Shown here: positions 1-11,250 of the stretch, piece after piece
Layout of the letters: every line of letters starts with the position of its first letter
Numbering within the stretch: position 1 is the first letter of the stretch
Source: Paroedura picta
Taxonomy: Eukaryota; Chordata; Lepidosauria; Squamata; Gekkonidae
Direction of reading: 5' to 3'
Length of the DNA stretch: 64,000 nucleotides
NCBI RefSeq assembly: GCF_049243985.1
Contig: NC_135382.1
Span: 22,672,990-22,736,989, forward strand
Made by a program: the position numbers and the translations under genes
The notes under the pieces: model-generated
Seen by the model: only the letters and a program-made list of their open reading frames with translations
Told to the model about the DNA's origin: nothing
Databases searched by the model: none

Positions 1-154
1 ACGCAGGAGGTTCCCAAAGGCGTTGGCGGCCTCAGGGAGGAGGGGCGAGCTTGCTTTAGCAGCGGCTTAGCGGCCCAATGCCCTCTGCATTCCTTGCGGC
101 TTGGTCGGGGTGGGGGGAGGGGGGAGACTGAAGGATGGGTGGTCTTGTTGGTGT

Positions 155-443
155 AGCCAGTTTGGTGTGGTGGTTAGGAGTGAGGACTTCTAATCTGGCA
201 AGCCGGGTTTGATTCCCTACTCCTCCTCCACAGGCAGCCAGCTGGGTGACCTGGGGCTCGCCACGGCACTGATAAAGCTCTCCTGACTGAGCAGTGCTAT
301 CAGGGCTCTCTCAGCCTCACCTCCCTCACAGGGTGTCTATTCTGGGGAGAGGAAAGGGAAGGCGACTGTAAGCCGCTTTGAGGTTCTTTCTGGTAGAGAA
401 AAGCAACATATAAGAACTAACTATTATTATCATCATCATCATC
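155..443 (+). mobile_element. tRNA-derived SINE, near full length
   Basis: The 5' part resembles a tRNA gene: an A-box-like TGGTGTGGTGGTTAGGAG and a B-box-like GGTTTGATTCC. A body ending GTAAGCCGCTTTGAG follows, with a short ATT/ATC tail. More than ten related copies on both strands occur in this window, which defines it as a repeat family rather than a tRNA gene. Confidence 0.85.
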
Positions 444-519
444 TTGGGCCAGGCATGATGGTCTTTTGGTTTGGACCACTCCAGAAACATGGGTCTTTGG
501 CTTTGAGATCGATGCCAAT

Positions 520-733
520 AGGGTTGTCAGCTCTGAGTTGGGAAATAACAGGAGATTTGGGAGATGGAGCTGAGGAGGGTGAGGTCTGAGGAGGGGAGGG
601 ACTTCAGTGGGGTATAATGCCATAAAGTCTGCCTTCCAAAGTGGCCATTGCTCCAAGTGAACAGATTTCCATTGCCTGGAGATTAGTTGTAATCCCAGGA
701 GATCTCTAGCCACCAACTGGAGGCTGGGAACCC
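520..733. repeat. Interspersed repeat 'R1' with GTTGCCAAC-type inverted ends
   Basis: The block runs from AGGGTTGTCAGCTC to GGAGGCTGGGAACCC, so its ends are roughly inverted. The interior has GGAGGGGAGGGACTTCA, GGCCATT and GGAGATCTC-like blocks that recur at 1161, 1404, 26178, 34712, 42922 and 63489. Probably a non-autonomous DNA element; the superfamily is not assigned. Confidence 0.6.
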
Positions 734-1160
734 AACGTGCCACATAGCTGAAGAGGGAGGGGCAGGGAGGGCAAAGGCATGATGTCACAGCACCTCACAC
801 CAACAGGGCCCAGGATGCAATAAAATCATTTTATCCCAGGAGTGTGCTTTCGGGCAGTTTTGGAGCACAGTTTTGGATGCCACCAGATATGTGCTGATTC
901 ACAGTTGGTTGCCAGTTGCTCCTTCTTGTCAAGGACCCAGGAGCAAACAAAGCTAGGAATAGACCTGATCTTTTTTATTTCTTTGCATATGCTGAGTTTT
1001 CCCCATTACTAAACAAGGGTTCCAGGGTAGCACCAAACGGTGGTCGCCCATCCTCCCAGGCAGCAAAAGATGTTTAACCCTTTCTCTCCAGACCCATTGT
1101 TTTTTTCCAGTGGGAAGTGTCCCACCTCCCAGTTGCTTTCTCAAAAGTGCCATCCCATAC

Positions 1161-1346
1161 TAGAGTTGCCAACTCCTGGAGAGATGGGAGGTGGAGACTG
1201 GGAAGAGTTGGGTTTGGGGAGGGGAGGGAGTGGGCTGTAATAACAGAAAAGCAGCCTTTTTCTCCAGGGTCACTGATCTCTTTAGCCTGGAGATTAGTTA
1301 TAATTGTAGGAGATCTCCAGGCCCCACCCAGAGATTGGTACCTAGC
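1161..1346. repeat. R1 repeat copy
   Basis: Begins TAGAGTTGCCAACTCC and contains GGTTTGGGGAGGGGAGGGA and AGGAGATCTCCAGG, matching the copy at 520. Confidence 0.6.
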
Positions 1347-1403
1347 AAAGTAGACCCTCAGGCTGCCCCTGGGTCAATACCATGTGTGATTAACTGGGAT
1401 GAG

Positions 1404-1558
1404 GGCTGGAATCCTCCCAGAATTACAACTGATCTCCAGAAAACAGACCAGCTCCCCTGGAGAAAAAGGCAGCTTCAGAGGACAGAGTCTGTGGTAGCCC
1501 CTCACCAGTACTGCCCCAAAACCTCCAGGAAGTTCTCAAGGCAGAGCTGGCAAACCTA
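1404..1558 (-). repeat. R1 repeat copy, reversed
   Basis: Reads as the reverse of R1: ACAACTGATCTCCAG, CCCCTGGAGAAAAAGGC, then GAGCTGGCAAACCTA at the end. Confidence 0.5.
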
Positions 1559-2757
1559 GAATCCCTCCGTACTTCTTAGAAACACAGATTGCTCAAAGTT
1601 GACTGAAAGTCCAAGAAACACTTCAGTTCCCTGAAGAGGATATTCTCCAGGGACATGCAAGGAGATGTTTACTGAAGGGAGAAGCCGTGATTGTCTTCCC
1701 GCAGGGAGGCCCTTAAAAGAAATCCCTTGAGGGCCAAAGGGAGGCTGAAACCAAGAAAGAGATCAAAGCAAACACCACCCTTTGCTGTCAAAGGCAAGAG
1801 GAGAGGCGCTTCTTCGTAAGGCCTGTTTATTTTTGCTCTCCCAGACTAACCCGGCTGCCCCTCTGGAATTCTAAATGATCGTTTATGGTTGAGGGAGGAC
1901 TGGGGATGATGAAGAGCAAATATTGAGATTAAGGGACTTGCTTTTTAGGAGCTGTAAAAAGAAGGCGGGCCCCCTTTCATGAAAGGCCGGCATTGTCAGA
2001 GACAACACGATACGCATCTTTGGATGGATGGAAAGAATGGGCTGAAACTTTGCTGATCGTAGCTGAAGAAAGGCACAAGTCCTCCCCAGAGAATCGCTAA
2101 GGAGTCTGCCCACAGTAAAAGGCGCCTCCCCAGTACCTATGAAAACAAACCCTGAAGGACAGAATTGCAGCAGGGCACTGGTGGATCCGGAAGGTGGCCT
2201 GGACTTAGAATCTGGCCCTTTGGGGATCTGGCTGTTGATCTAAAAGGGCCAAATATTGCATGTGAGGGAGGGAATCAGTCGGAAATCTCCTGAGAATTGG
2301 GCTTGTTTGTGAGAGATTGCTGCCGTAAGCGTTTAGCTCTGATCCCAGCTGGAATAGTGTGAGAACTGCCGATTTCTCTCCTGGGGTTTCAAAAGCTGGA
2401 ATCTGCAGGGCAAAAGGAGGGGGAGCAATTCAGTGCTATAAATGGACACACACAAAAACACTGAGGGTAGGATCTTTTCCTCCCATTTCCTCCCAATCTC
2501 TGAGATAGCCAAAAGAAGGAAAGATCCTCCAATTAGAGAAGGCTTCTGTAATCTCTAATTTTAAGACACTATTTCTATTACTGTAATGGTTGTTATATGC
2601 TATTTGCTGCTTTTGTATTTCTATTTCAAAAAGTAAGAATTCCTACTGGTTTCTACGTTTTATCGATTGCTGATGTTTATTTGTTTTGCATCTTTTCTGT
2701 ATTTCTGGTTTTACTGCTGAGAAATTTAATTAGCTGAAAAGACAGGTTATATGTATC
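1559..2757. other. Gene-free stretch, nothing recognised
   Basis: No conserved exon, RNA gene or named repeat was recognised. The longest open frames are short and lack splice or family support. Confidence 0.5.
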
Positions 2758-2760
2758 TAT

Positions 2761-2942
2761 TGATACCCTGTGAGGTGGGTGAAGCTGAGAGAGCCCTGAT
2801 ATCACTGCTCGGTCAGAACAGTTTTATCAGTGCTGTGATGATCCCAAGGTCACCCAGTTGGCTGCATGTGGGGGAGTGCAGAATCGAACCCGGCATGCCA
2901 GATTAGAAGTCCGCACCCCTAACCACTACACCAAACAGCCCG
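2761..2942 (-). mobile_element. tRNA-derived SINE, 5' half
   Basis: Reverse complement starts at the tRNA-like head (GTGTAGTGGTTAGGGGTG, then GGTTCGATTC) and stops in the body, so the 3' part is missing. Confidence 0.8.
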
Positions 2943-2943
2943 C

Positions 2944-4544
2944 CCTCCACTTCAACCTTCCCTTGCCATAGTCACAACCTGAAATGGTTCCCGGGGGCTA
3001 TATTTGCCCCATTTCAGATCTACATATGCAGCATTTTGTGCATGGTGGGAATTCTTACACAACTAGTGTCCAAACATATTGTGTAGTTTGGACCTTGGTG
3101 ACACCCTATGGTATGAACCTTCATGGACTAGAACTCACTTGACCAGATGCACCAAGTATTACCTCTTAATTGGCAATTATTTATTCCCTTTATTTATTTG
3201 TGGGTTATGATAATACTGTTCGCTATTAACAACGTTAAGATTACATCATTGGACAGAAACCGATTCTGCACAGTCCCAAATACTCTGGATGTCTTCTGCA
3301 ATAATCTAGAAATGAAACTCATGTTTGTTGACCTGGAAAATGGCTTCCTTGAATGACATTTCCTCCCATAAATGCATCTATAAATGCAAAATCCAAAGCC
3401 GCTTCCATGCTGCGCCACCCTCAAGGAATAAAATCGGCTGTGGCCATTTTCATGCAAAAAGAATATAAGTTTCAGTGTTGTTATTAAGGTGCGTCTATTG
3501 CCCCCTGCAAGGCAATTTGTGACCTATCTGTTTGCCTGTCTGTTCACAAATATACATACACCAGAACAGAAAATGGTAAACTCTGGGCTTTAAGGGTAAT
3601 GAAATCTCTTTTGGGATGTGCAATTTGTAGTCTTGATGTTGCATCTGAAAACATTAAACTAAGCATGTCTGAATTAGGATGAGTGAATGTTATTCTGTTT
3701 TAGCAGTTAACAGTCTGGTTTGACTTGGAGAGTTTCCAAAATTAACTTTGGAATTAGCGCACATGCAGTTTGATGTAGACTCCCCCACCCCCCTTACAAG
3801 TTACTGATGCGCGTGAGAACACATACCGATTAAAATGCAAAAAAGCAATCTGGACATGGCTGCATGATTTAATTGATGCACATTTGTGCTCCTGAGCATT
3901 GATAATCTGGAAAGAGAAGAAGACAGAAGTGGCGCTCTGCAGCAAAAGGCACACTCACCGTGTGTCAAAAGACGAGCAGATTGCTCACTTATCGCTGTTT
4001 CTCTCTAAGTAACATCAAAGAACTCAGAAACTCCCAAATCCAGGGAGAAATTCATAGAGGGAGAATTCTGTAAGCATCTCTGGTCTTCTTGTGCAAGCAA
4101 CCCAAAGGGGGGTCACCTGAAAAGGGACAACGTTTGAAGGGTAGCGCTGCACAAGCCAAGAGGTGTGCCCCCCTCCAGACACCTTGCATGCCAGAAGATG
4201 TTGTTTGTTGCCATTCGGAAATAATTTTTAACTCTTGACACTGATTTTATTTTGCATGCTGCTTTGCAAGCTGAAAAGATAACTGATCGAATTAACAAAC
4301 CGAATAATGAAATAAAGAAATAACACTGGCTTATCAGTGGGAGTGTTGTAAGGACTACAGAGATGATGTCTGCAAGATGTTTTGAAATGTCTAAAGCAAT
4401 GGTCCCCAACACAATGCCCGTGGTCACTACAGCACTTGTGAATGAGTTCCCCAAATCATTTCTTCCCTGAAGCTAAGAGTCAGTCCTGACTTTCCCCCGC
4501 TTTACTGGAGTGGGAGGCACTTCAGAAGAGCCCAGGGCCCTTAC
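2944..4544. other. Gene-free stretch, nothing recognised
   Basis: AT-rich sequence without a recognisable exon or repeat family. Confidence 0.45.
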
Positions 4545-4654
4545 GCACACATAAGACAATGCACTTTCAATGTGCCTTGGCAGCTGGATTTTCCTGTGCA
4601 GAACAGGAAAACCTACTTCTAAAGTGCATTGAAAGTGCATTATCTATTATGTGC
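4545..4654. mobile_element. Short inverted-repeat (MITE-like) element
   Basis: The left end GCACACATAAGACAATGCAC and the right end GTGCATTATCTATTATGTGC are imperfect inverted repeats, each extending inward through CTTTCAATG/CATTGAAAG. Size (about 110 bp) and lack of coding capacity fit a non-autonomous DNA transposon. Family not assigned. Confidence 0.55.
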
Positions 4655-5017
4655 AGAATAGCCTCAGGAATACCAATCGGCTACCTATAACATGCGGCCT
4701 CCCAGTATTTTGATATTGGACCCAGCCTGCAATGGCCTTTCCATAATTCCAAAGGGTTCAAACATGGTGGGGGACCCCTACTCTAAAGTGCTATTTAAGA
4801 GGACCAGAGTGGCACGGGGGTTAGATGAGTGACCGATTCAAACAATACACAACACGTCCTAAGCAGAGTTACACCCTTCTAAGTCCAGGACTGCCCCAAG
4901 GATATCATATCAGATGTTTGATGGAAATTTCATGCCTCCCAGATGCACATGGATCCAATTCTGAGCATGGCGTACAGGTAGAAGCACCTTTAGCCTTCCC
5001 TCCCCCACATTGTTTTT

Positions 5018-5102
5018 GAAGAAGAAGAAGAAGAAGAAGAAGAAGAAGAAGAAGAAGAAGAAGAAGAAGAAGAAGAAGAAGAAGAAGAAGAAGAAGAAGA
5101 AG

Positions 5103-5140
<38 letters not shown>

Positions 5141-5178
5141 AAAGAACACGAACACGAACACGAACACGAACAAGAACA
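5018..5178. repeat. Compound microsatellite (GAA)n-(AAC)n-(GAACAC)n
   Basis: About 85 bases of GAA repeats pass into about 38 bases of AAC repeats and then GAACAC/GAACAA hexamers. It abuts the 3' end of the minus-strand SINE at 5179, so it probably grew from that SINE's tail. Long Ser/Leu/Lys/Phe open frames across it are artefacts of the repeat. Confidence 0.95.
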
Positions 5179-5406
5179 AGAGCTGGCTTTTTGTACCCCA
5201 CTTTTCATTATCTGAAGGAGTCCGAAAGGAGCTTCCAATTGCCTACCTTTCCTCTCCCCACAACACTAAGGTAGCTGAGGCTAAATGAGAGAAGTGTGAC
5301 TGATCCAAGGTCATCCAGCTAGCTGCATATGGAGGAGGAGCAGGAAATCAAACCCAGTTCCCCAGACTAGAGGCCACTGCTCTTAACCACCACACCAAGC
5401 TGGCCT
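5179..5406 (-). mobile_element. tRNA-derived SINE
   Basis: Reverse complement has the tRNA-like head (TTGGTGTGGTGGTTAAGAGC), the GGGTTTGATTTCC B box, the CCTTGGATCA region and the AAGTGGGGTACAAAAAGCC end. The tail is the microsatellite at 5018-5178. Confidence 0.8.
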
Positions 5407-5550
5407 CCAGGACAAGCTTCCGAGACACCTAAATTACTCAGAAGAACAAATTGCAGCTCACGGTGGAAAAACAGTGTCAGTGGCAGCAAGGAGCCATTAT
5501 ATCATGTGAACTATCCGCAGGATTGGGGAAATGCCAGGTGAGATAGCTAG

Positions 5551-5831
5551 ATAAGAAGAAGAAGAGTTGGTTCTTATATGCCACTTTTCCCTACCTGAAG
5601 GAGGCTCAAAGCGGCTTACAGTCACCTTCCCATTCCTCTCCCCACAACAGACACCCTGTGGGGTGGGTGAGGCTGGGAGAGCCCTGATATCACTGCTCGG
5701 TCAGAGCAGTTTTATCAGTGCCGTGGCGAGCCCAAGGTCACCCAGCTGGCTGCATGTGGGGGAGCGCAGAATCGAACCCGGCATGCCAAATTAGAAGTCC
5801 ACACTCCTAACCACTACACCAAACTGGCTCT
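5551..5831 (-). mobile_element. tRNA-derived SINE, full length
   Basis: One of the best preserved copies. On the minus strand: AGCCAGTTTGGTGTAGTGG head, GGGTTCGATTC B box, body ending GTAAGCCGCTTTGAGCC, then AGAACCAACTC and a short TTC tail. Confidence 0.85.
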
Positions 5832-6419
5832 GCACATAAATGCTCACCACAACTATTGCCTAGCCACATGTTCATGTGAGTAGCTGCCTTTCAAACGAGA
5901 AAAGGCAACTTATGGCATCCAGGGAAAGGGAGTCTAAAGGGTGGTGGGGTTTGAAATTCCACAGCAGCATAAACAAGCTCTTTGTTCCTGAGATCCTGCA
6001 GAGTTTATTGGGAAACGAAACGATAAAATAGCTACGACACCTTTGTGGCCCATTCAAACAATAAAACAGTAGCATAGCTAAGACACAGAAAGACTCAACC
6101 TGCCCACGGCTGGCCACGCATTTGCTGCTCCCCAAAACAGACGTTTTTATACAATAGAAACATTTGTGCGAGAAAATTCTTTGGCGAGCATTTATTAGGT
6201 CTGTAATACTGGGAGTCAAAATTAGTAAAGGCGCCGTTGCTGACTCCTGGGGTTTTAGGGACGCTGCATTTGGTTATTATTACTCCCTCTCTTATATGTG
6301 CGTCAGATCAGAAGGTTTAATAAATGCATGGGAAACCAAAGTTGTGGACGCACCAGTTTCCTTCTGGTCACACTGGAATTCTGTCCAGCAACAGTCATTT
6401 GATACGGTTACAGCTGTTG

Positions 6420-6628
6420 ATTTTATTTATCTTCCTTCGTTTATAAACCCTCCCCCCTTTCCTCTCTGCTAGGGACCCAAAGTGTCTGGCAACACTCTCC
6501 CCATCTCTACATTAGCCTCACAGCAACCCTGTGAGATTAGGCTGGCCATGTATGGGACTGGCCGAAGGTCACTTAGAAACCTTCCACAGTAGAGGGAAGA
6601 TTTGAACCTGGGTCTCCTGGAGCCTGGT
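6420..6628 (-). mobile_element. Degenerate SINE-like repeat
   Basis: CACAGCAACCCTGTGAGATTAGGCTG and GATTTGAACCTGGGTCTCC are shared with the blocks at 19650 and 29285, consistent with an older tRNA-SINE subfamily read on the minus strand. Confidence 0.5.
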
Positions 6629-6892
6629 CGAACATGAGGCACGACTCCACAAGGGGCGCAGAGAGAGGAGTCTTGCTGCAAAGCCTCCAGGCTTTTCATT
6701 GCATCCCCCTAACTGCTGGATAATTCAGGGGAGGTGAGAGATGGACTGAACACAACCAAGCTGCTTCTGATCAAGTCAGTTTTATCCCCAGGGAGGCTTT
6801 ACACCACCCTTTCTCAGTTTTTTACCATTGGCATATAAACCCCAACTCTTCTTCTTCTTCTAAATAACCTGGTAACCCTCGACCATCAAGAA

Positions 6893-7048
6893 TAGTAGCC
6901 TGCTCAGGCTGGCAGTGATTCTGCAGGGTCTCAGGCAGGGGTCTTTTGCATCACCTACTACCTGATTTCCTTAACCAGACATGCTGAGGATGGAGCTTGG
7001 GACCGTCTGCATACCAAGCCACTGCTCTACCACTGAGCCACAACCAAA
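6893..7048 (-). mobile_element. tRNA-Ala-like SINE
   Basis: The reverse complement begins GTGGCTCAGTGGTAGAGC, a typical A box. Its body CAGGGTCTCAGGCAG and TTTGCATCACCTAC (plus strand) recurs at 16078 and 52571. Confidence 0.65.
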
Positions 7049-7158
7049 GACACACTGAAAAGGAAAGTGTTTTTTACTCACTTTCGGTCTTCTGGCTTTA
7101 TCATAGCAACGCAGCACCAGACATATTGCAATTTTTGAATCCCACCAACCCCTCTGGT

Positions 7159-7213
<55 letters not shown>
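7159..7213. repeat. (GT)n microsatellite
   Basis: About 27 uninterrupted GT dinucleotides. Confidence 0.97.
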
Positions 7214-7228
7214 AGGGGGACTGGCTGC

Positions 7229-7325
7229 AAAAATCACAGAATCACAGAGTTGGAAGGGGCCATACAGGCCATCTAGTCCAACCCCCTGCTTAACGCAGGA
7301 TCAGCCCAAAGCATCCTAAATCAAA
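7229..7325 (-). mobile_element. CR1 LINE 3' end
   Basis: The reverse complement carries GGTTGGACTAGATGGCC and CCAACTCTGTGATTCTGTG, the conserved CR1 terminus with an octamer-type tail. 5'-truncated. Confidence 0.8.
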
Positions 7326-8075
7326 CGCTCACCTTCCCTCCCAAACAGGAGTCAAAGATGTTTTGACTGCAATGCTTTCCAAAAGACTGCAGCAAACCAC
7401 GTTTGGGAAAGCTCCCAGCCAAGCCAGGAAAATCCCAGCAGCAAGGCGGAAGGAGGATGAAAACTCTACTGTAGCAAGGATGCACAGAAGAGATCCATGG
7501 GGAAGGAAAGGACCTAGCAGACCCTTCTACATAAGGAAAAGGCATCAATCTCCCAGTAGCTTCTTCTGCCGTACGTGCCTGTGGTCTAGACACTCTTCCG
7601 TTCAAGCGCCAACTGAGTAGACTGTGAGATGCAACTTCAGCACTTCAAGGAATCAAGTTTGTAGGCTGAGACCAAAGCCCTTTCTATGGTGAGGAAGCCT
7701 AAGTAGCAGATAGAACACCAATAAAAGAAATGTGTATCTCTTTGCTTTGGCTCCTGTTACTCTGGAAACTGGATAAAGTTGCCATCGATGTGTGTTTGTT
7801 GCCATGGCTATTAATGCCTCGAAACAAAGCAAGGGGATAGGGCTTTTCTCATTGCTGCTATAGATGGTCGGGGAGGAGGCTTTCCCAGTGGCCGTTCTCA
7901 CAAGGGTTGCCCATGAGAAGAAATGACTTCTTAAGAGCTGGGTATCAATGGGATTTAGCTTTAAAACTTGCACACAATGGACCATTGCGCACGTAGAGAG
8001 GAGTTGGCTCCAACAAGTCTCGGAAACGGCGTAGAAGTGCTTCCCCCAAAAAACTCAGAGAAAAAGCTATGAAAT
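7326..8075. other. Gene-free stretch, nothing recognised
   Basis: No host exon or repeat family recognised. Open frames on both strands here are short and unsupported. Confidence 0.45.
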
Positions 8076-8083
8076 GTCTGAGC

Positions 8084-8219
8084 CAGGGGTAGTCAACCTG
8101 TGGTCCTCCAGATGTCCATGGACTACAATTCCCATGAGCCCCTGCCAGCAAACGCTGGCAGGGGCTCATGGGAATTGTAGTCCATGGACATCTGGAGGAC
8201 CACAGGTTGACTACCCCTG
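8084..8219. mobile_element. Palindromic hAT-type MITE, 136 bp (copy 1)
   Basis: Begins CAGGGGTAGTCAACC and ends GGTTGACTACCCCTG. Two 66-bp arms are perfect reverse complements around a 4-base loop (AAAC). Flanking octamers GTCTGAGC (8076-8083) and TTCTAAGC (8220-8227) agree at 6 of 8 positions and look like a decayed target-site duplication. Non-coding. Confidence 0.85.
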
Positions 8220-8514
8220 TTCTAAGCGATCCCCATAGAAAGGGAAATATGTGCAAAAGAAAGGGGGACAGTGCAGTTGGGGAAAACCCACTGACAAATT
8301 GTGGCCCTTTTCAGGCATGATGTTTCTCACGTATACATAGAGGAGGCCATGTGCAATACTCACAGTGCGCATGCTTGCCCTGTTATGTGAAACAGGCAGT
8401 ACAGATTTTTTCCGGCCATAGGTACGTGATACCCTAAACTTGTAGTGTTCAGGAGTCCATGCTTGGATGTACCAAATAGCAACATGTGTCTTGCCCATTT
8501 CACCCAAAATGATA

Positions 8515-8955
8515 ATTGCGCTCTCGGTTCTCTCAGAGCTCTCTCAGCCCCACCTACCTCACAGGCTGGCTGTTGTGGAAGAGAAAAGGTAAAGGTATCC
8601 CCTGTGCAAGCACCGAGTCATGTCTGACCCTTGGGGTGATGCCCTCCAGCGTTTTCATGGCAAACTCAATACAGGGTGATTTGCCAGTGCCTGCCCCATT
8701 CATGACCGTTTACCCCCCAGCAAGCTGGGTACTCATTTTACCAACCTCGCAAGGATGGAAGGCTGAGTCAACCTTGAGCCGGCTACTGGGATTGAACTCC
8801 CAACCTCATGGACTTCGCTTCAGACAGCATTTCTGCTGCTTACCACTCTGCGCCACAAGATGCTCTGGAAGAGAAAAGGAAGGCAATTATAAGCCATTTT
8901 GAGACTCCTCCGGGTAGTAAAAAGCAGGGTACAAAAAAAACCCAGCTCCCCAAGA
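8515..8955 (+). mobile_element. tRNA-derived SINE split by a Sauria SINE
   Basis: Left part 8515-8589 (CTCTCAGAGCTCTCTCAGCC, CCTACCTCACAGG) and right part 8880-8955 (GCCATTTTGAGACTCCTCC) are the 3' half of the common SINE, separated by the insertion at 8590-8865. The tRNA-like head is missing. Confidence 0.75.
8590..8865 (-). mobile_element. Sauria-type SINE, full length, with 14-bp TSD
   Basis: On the minus strand a tRNA-like head (TGGCGCAGAGTGGTAAGCAG) is followed by GGCACTGGCAAATC and TGCCATGAAAACGCTGGAGG and the BovB-like tail GGGTCAGACATGACTCGG. The 14-base repeat TGGAAGAGAAAAGG flanks it at 8576-8589 and 8866-8879, an exact duplication. It is nested in another SINE, so it is the younger insertion. 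Confidence 0.9.
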
Positions 8956-9584
8956 AACAGAACAGCTGATCCTGCGCTAGACCAAGCCACTACCTTTCCT
9001 TGGAGCTGAGATGCAGCTGGTGGTCATAGCTTCCTACAAGGCCCACCACAGACAGGGGGCACCTTCATCCAGACCCAAAGGCTGTCCTTGCAGCCGCTCC
9101 CCACTCCAGAGAGTCTGTTTTGGCCTAGGCTCAAGAACATGTGCATGCGCGTGCAAAGATCTTAAAGCACGATGACCTTTTCGAGTCAAGCGAGCCAGTG
9201 TGTCAACAGCCCTGCTGGCGTGGGAGTCAGGAGATGTGGTTGGAGATACTTTGGTGCAGGAGGAAATGGATGAGGCCGTGCCATTTCCTTGCCCATCAAG
9301 AGGAAAGCCTCGAGGTGCTCCGTTTTGTTGAGCAATGATCCCCTTCATGGGTTGTGCAGAGGAACTGCTGCTTAAATGGGCAGGTCACACAAAAACACTT
9401 AGCTGGCTGCTTGTTTTGAGTTTGAGCAGGGACGGGGCAAGGGCTGGGTTGGCTGTGGGGAGGCCAGGTTCGTATTTGAGCAATGGAGCTTTGAGCAAAC
9501 TCATTTCTCGTCCCTGATTCTTTCATCCCTTCCTGCATTTGTTCATCTGGGTAAGTTGGTAGAATCCGTTATAAAAGATAGAAG
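8956..9584. other. Gene-free stretch, nothing recognised
   Basis: Unique-looking sequence. Short open frames on both strands have no family signature. Confidence 0.45.
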
Positions 9585-9595
9585 ATAGTAGGCAT

Positions 9596-9865
9596 AAAGG
9601 TATCCCCTGTGCAAGCACCGAGTCATGTCTGACCCTTGGGGTGAGGCCCTCTAGTGTTTTCATGGCAGACTCAATACGGGGTGGTTTGCCAGTGCCTTCC
9701 CCAGTCATCACCGTTTACCCCCCAGCAAGCTGGGCACTCATTTTACCGACCTCGGAAGGATGGAAGGCTGAGTCAACCTTGAGCCGGCTGCTGGGATTGA
9801 ACTCCCAGCCTCATGGGCAAAGCTTTCAGACAGCTGCCTTACCACTCTGCGCCACAAGAGGCTCT
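9596..9865 (-). mobile_element. Sauria-type SINE, full length, with 11-bp TSD
   Basis: Same organisation as the copy at 8590. Exact duplication ATAGTAGGCAT at 9585-9595 and 9866-9876. Confidence 0.92.
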
Positions 9866-10009
9866 ATAGTAGGCATATCGATGAGCAAAAGCTGTTGAGG
9901 AAGAATCGGCAGGGATTCTGTGCAGGAAGATCTTGTCTTACTAACCTTTTATAGTTCTTTGAGAGAGGGAATATACATGTGGACAAGGGTGACCCAATAG
10001 ATAAAGAAA

Positions 10010-10278
10010 AGCTGTTTTTTTTTAATATCCTGCTTTTCACTAAAAGGAGTCCTGAAGTGGCTTCCAAACACCTTTTCCCTTCCTCTTCCCACAAAAGAAA
10101 GCCTGTGAAGTAGGTGGGGCTGAGAGAGCTCAAAGAGAACTGCTTTGCAACAACAGTAATAAGATAACAGTGACTGGCCCAAGGTCATCCAGTTGACTGC
10201 GTGTGGAGGACTGGGGAAATAAACTTTGTTCTCCAGATTAGAGCTCACCACTCTTTACCAATACGCCACGTTGGCTAT
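10010..10278 (-). mobile_element. tRNA-derived SINE, diverged
   Basis: Body blocks GGCCCAAGGTCATCC and CTGCTTTTCACTAAAAGGAG mark the common SINE; the head at 10240-10278 is diverged. Confidence 0.75.
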
Positions 10279-10616
10279 TTCCACACAGAGGGTTGTTTTT
10301 TAAGCATCTTCACAGTGTTGTCCTCTATTCCTTCACTTTCCATCAGAGATGGCAGTCAGAACATCTTTGCAAGTTGTGTGGACAGGAAGATGTACTTATT
10401 TTTTCAGGCCCTATACACATCAGCACCATTTCCCCAGCCCCAGCCCCCCAGGGGTACTGTCCTATACCCATTCCATTCAATCAGGGTGGGTTTTAGGGAC
10501 TTTTAAGAAAAAAATGGTAATTGACACATCAGTATAGGAATAAACTACCATGACCTGCCAATTACTGCCAGATACATCAATTACCAAATCTGTAATTGAC
10601 AAATCACCTCCCATAC

Positions 10617-10906
10617 AGAAGAAGAGGAAGAAAAGTTGGTTCTTATATGCCACTTTTCTCTACCCGAAGGAGTCTCAAAGCTGTTTACAATCTCCTTCCC
10701 TTTCCTCTCCCGACAACAGACACCCTGTGAGGGATGAGAGGCTGAGAGAGCCCTGATATTATTGCTCCGTCAGAACAGCTTTATCAGTGCTATGGTGAGC
10801 CCAAGGTCACTCGGCTGCCTGCATGTGGAGGAGGAATGGGGAATCAAACTTGGCACGCCAGATTAGAAGACCGCAATCCTAACCACTATACCAAGATGGC
10901 TCTTCC
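10617..10906 (-). mobile_element. tRNA-derived SINE, full length
   Basis: Plus strand starts with a GAAGAAGAGGAAG tail, then TTGGTTCTTATATGCCAC, and ends CCACTATACCAAGATGGCTC, which is the reversed head. Confidence 0.85.
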
Positions 10907-11096
10907 ACAGGGATATGTCAATTATATATGTTATATGTCATCAGGGCATTTCTGACTTAAAGTGACCGTGTGAATTAATGACCTCCAAAATGTTCTATTA
11001 TTTACCGCCTTGCTCAGGTCTTGCCCCCTGGAGGCCATGGCTTCCTTGACTCAGTGGATCCACCTGAGGTAGACGTTTTTTAAAGTCCCCGAAGGC

Positions 11097-11250
11097 CATC
11101 CTGCCATGCCCTGGGTAACCCAATCTCATCAGCTCTCAGAAACTAAGCAGAGTTAGCTCTGTCTAGTATTTGGATGGGAGATCTCCAAGGAACACCAGGG
11201 TCAGAGGCAGGCAATGGCAAACCACCACTGAAAGACTCTTGCTTTGAAAC
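11097..11250 (+). mobile_element. 5S rRNA-derived SINE
   Basis: AACCCAATCTCATCAGCTCT, AAACTAAGCAGAG and TTTGGATGGGAGATC correspond to the 5S rRNA internal promoter region. It continues into GGCAATGGCAAACCACC, a block shared with the BovB 5' leader (21896-21912). Confidence 0.8.

Noticed and set aside
155-230. Possible tRNA genes at the heads of SINEs
   Set aside because: A and B boxes are recognisable but no acceptor stem closes, and the heads are always joined to SINE bodies.
4905-5288. Overlapping frames encoding Ser, Leu, Lys or Phe runs
   Set aside because: Pure product of the GAA/AAC microsatellite read in different frames.
8084-8219. MicroRNA precursor hairpin
   Set aside because: The hairpin is a transposon palindrome present in multiple copies with target-site duplications; nothing indicates processing.
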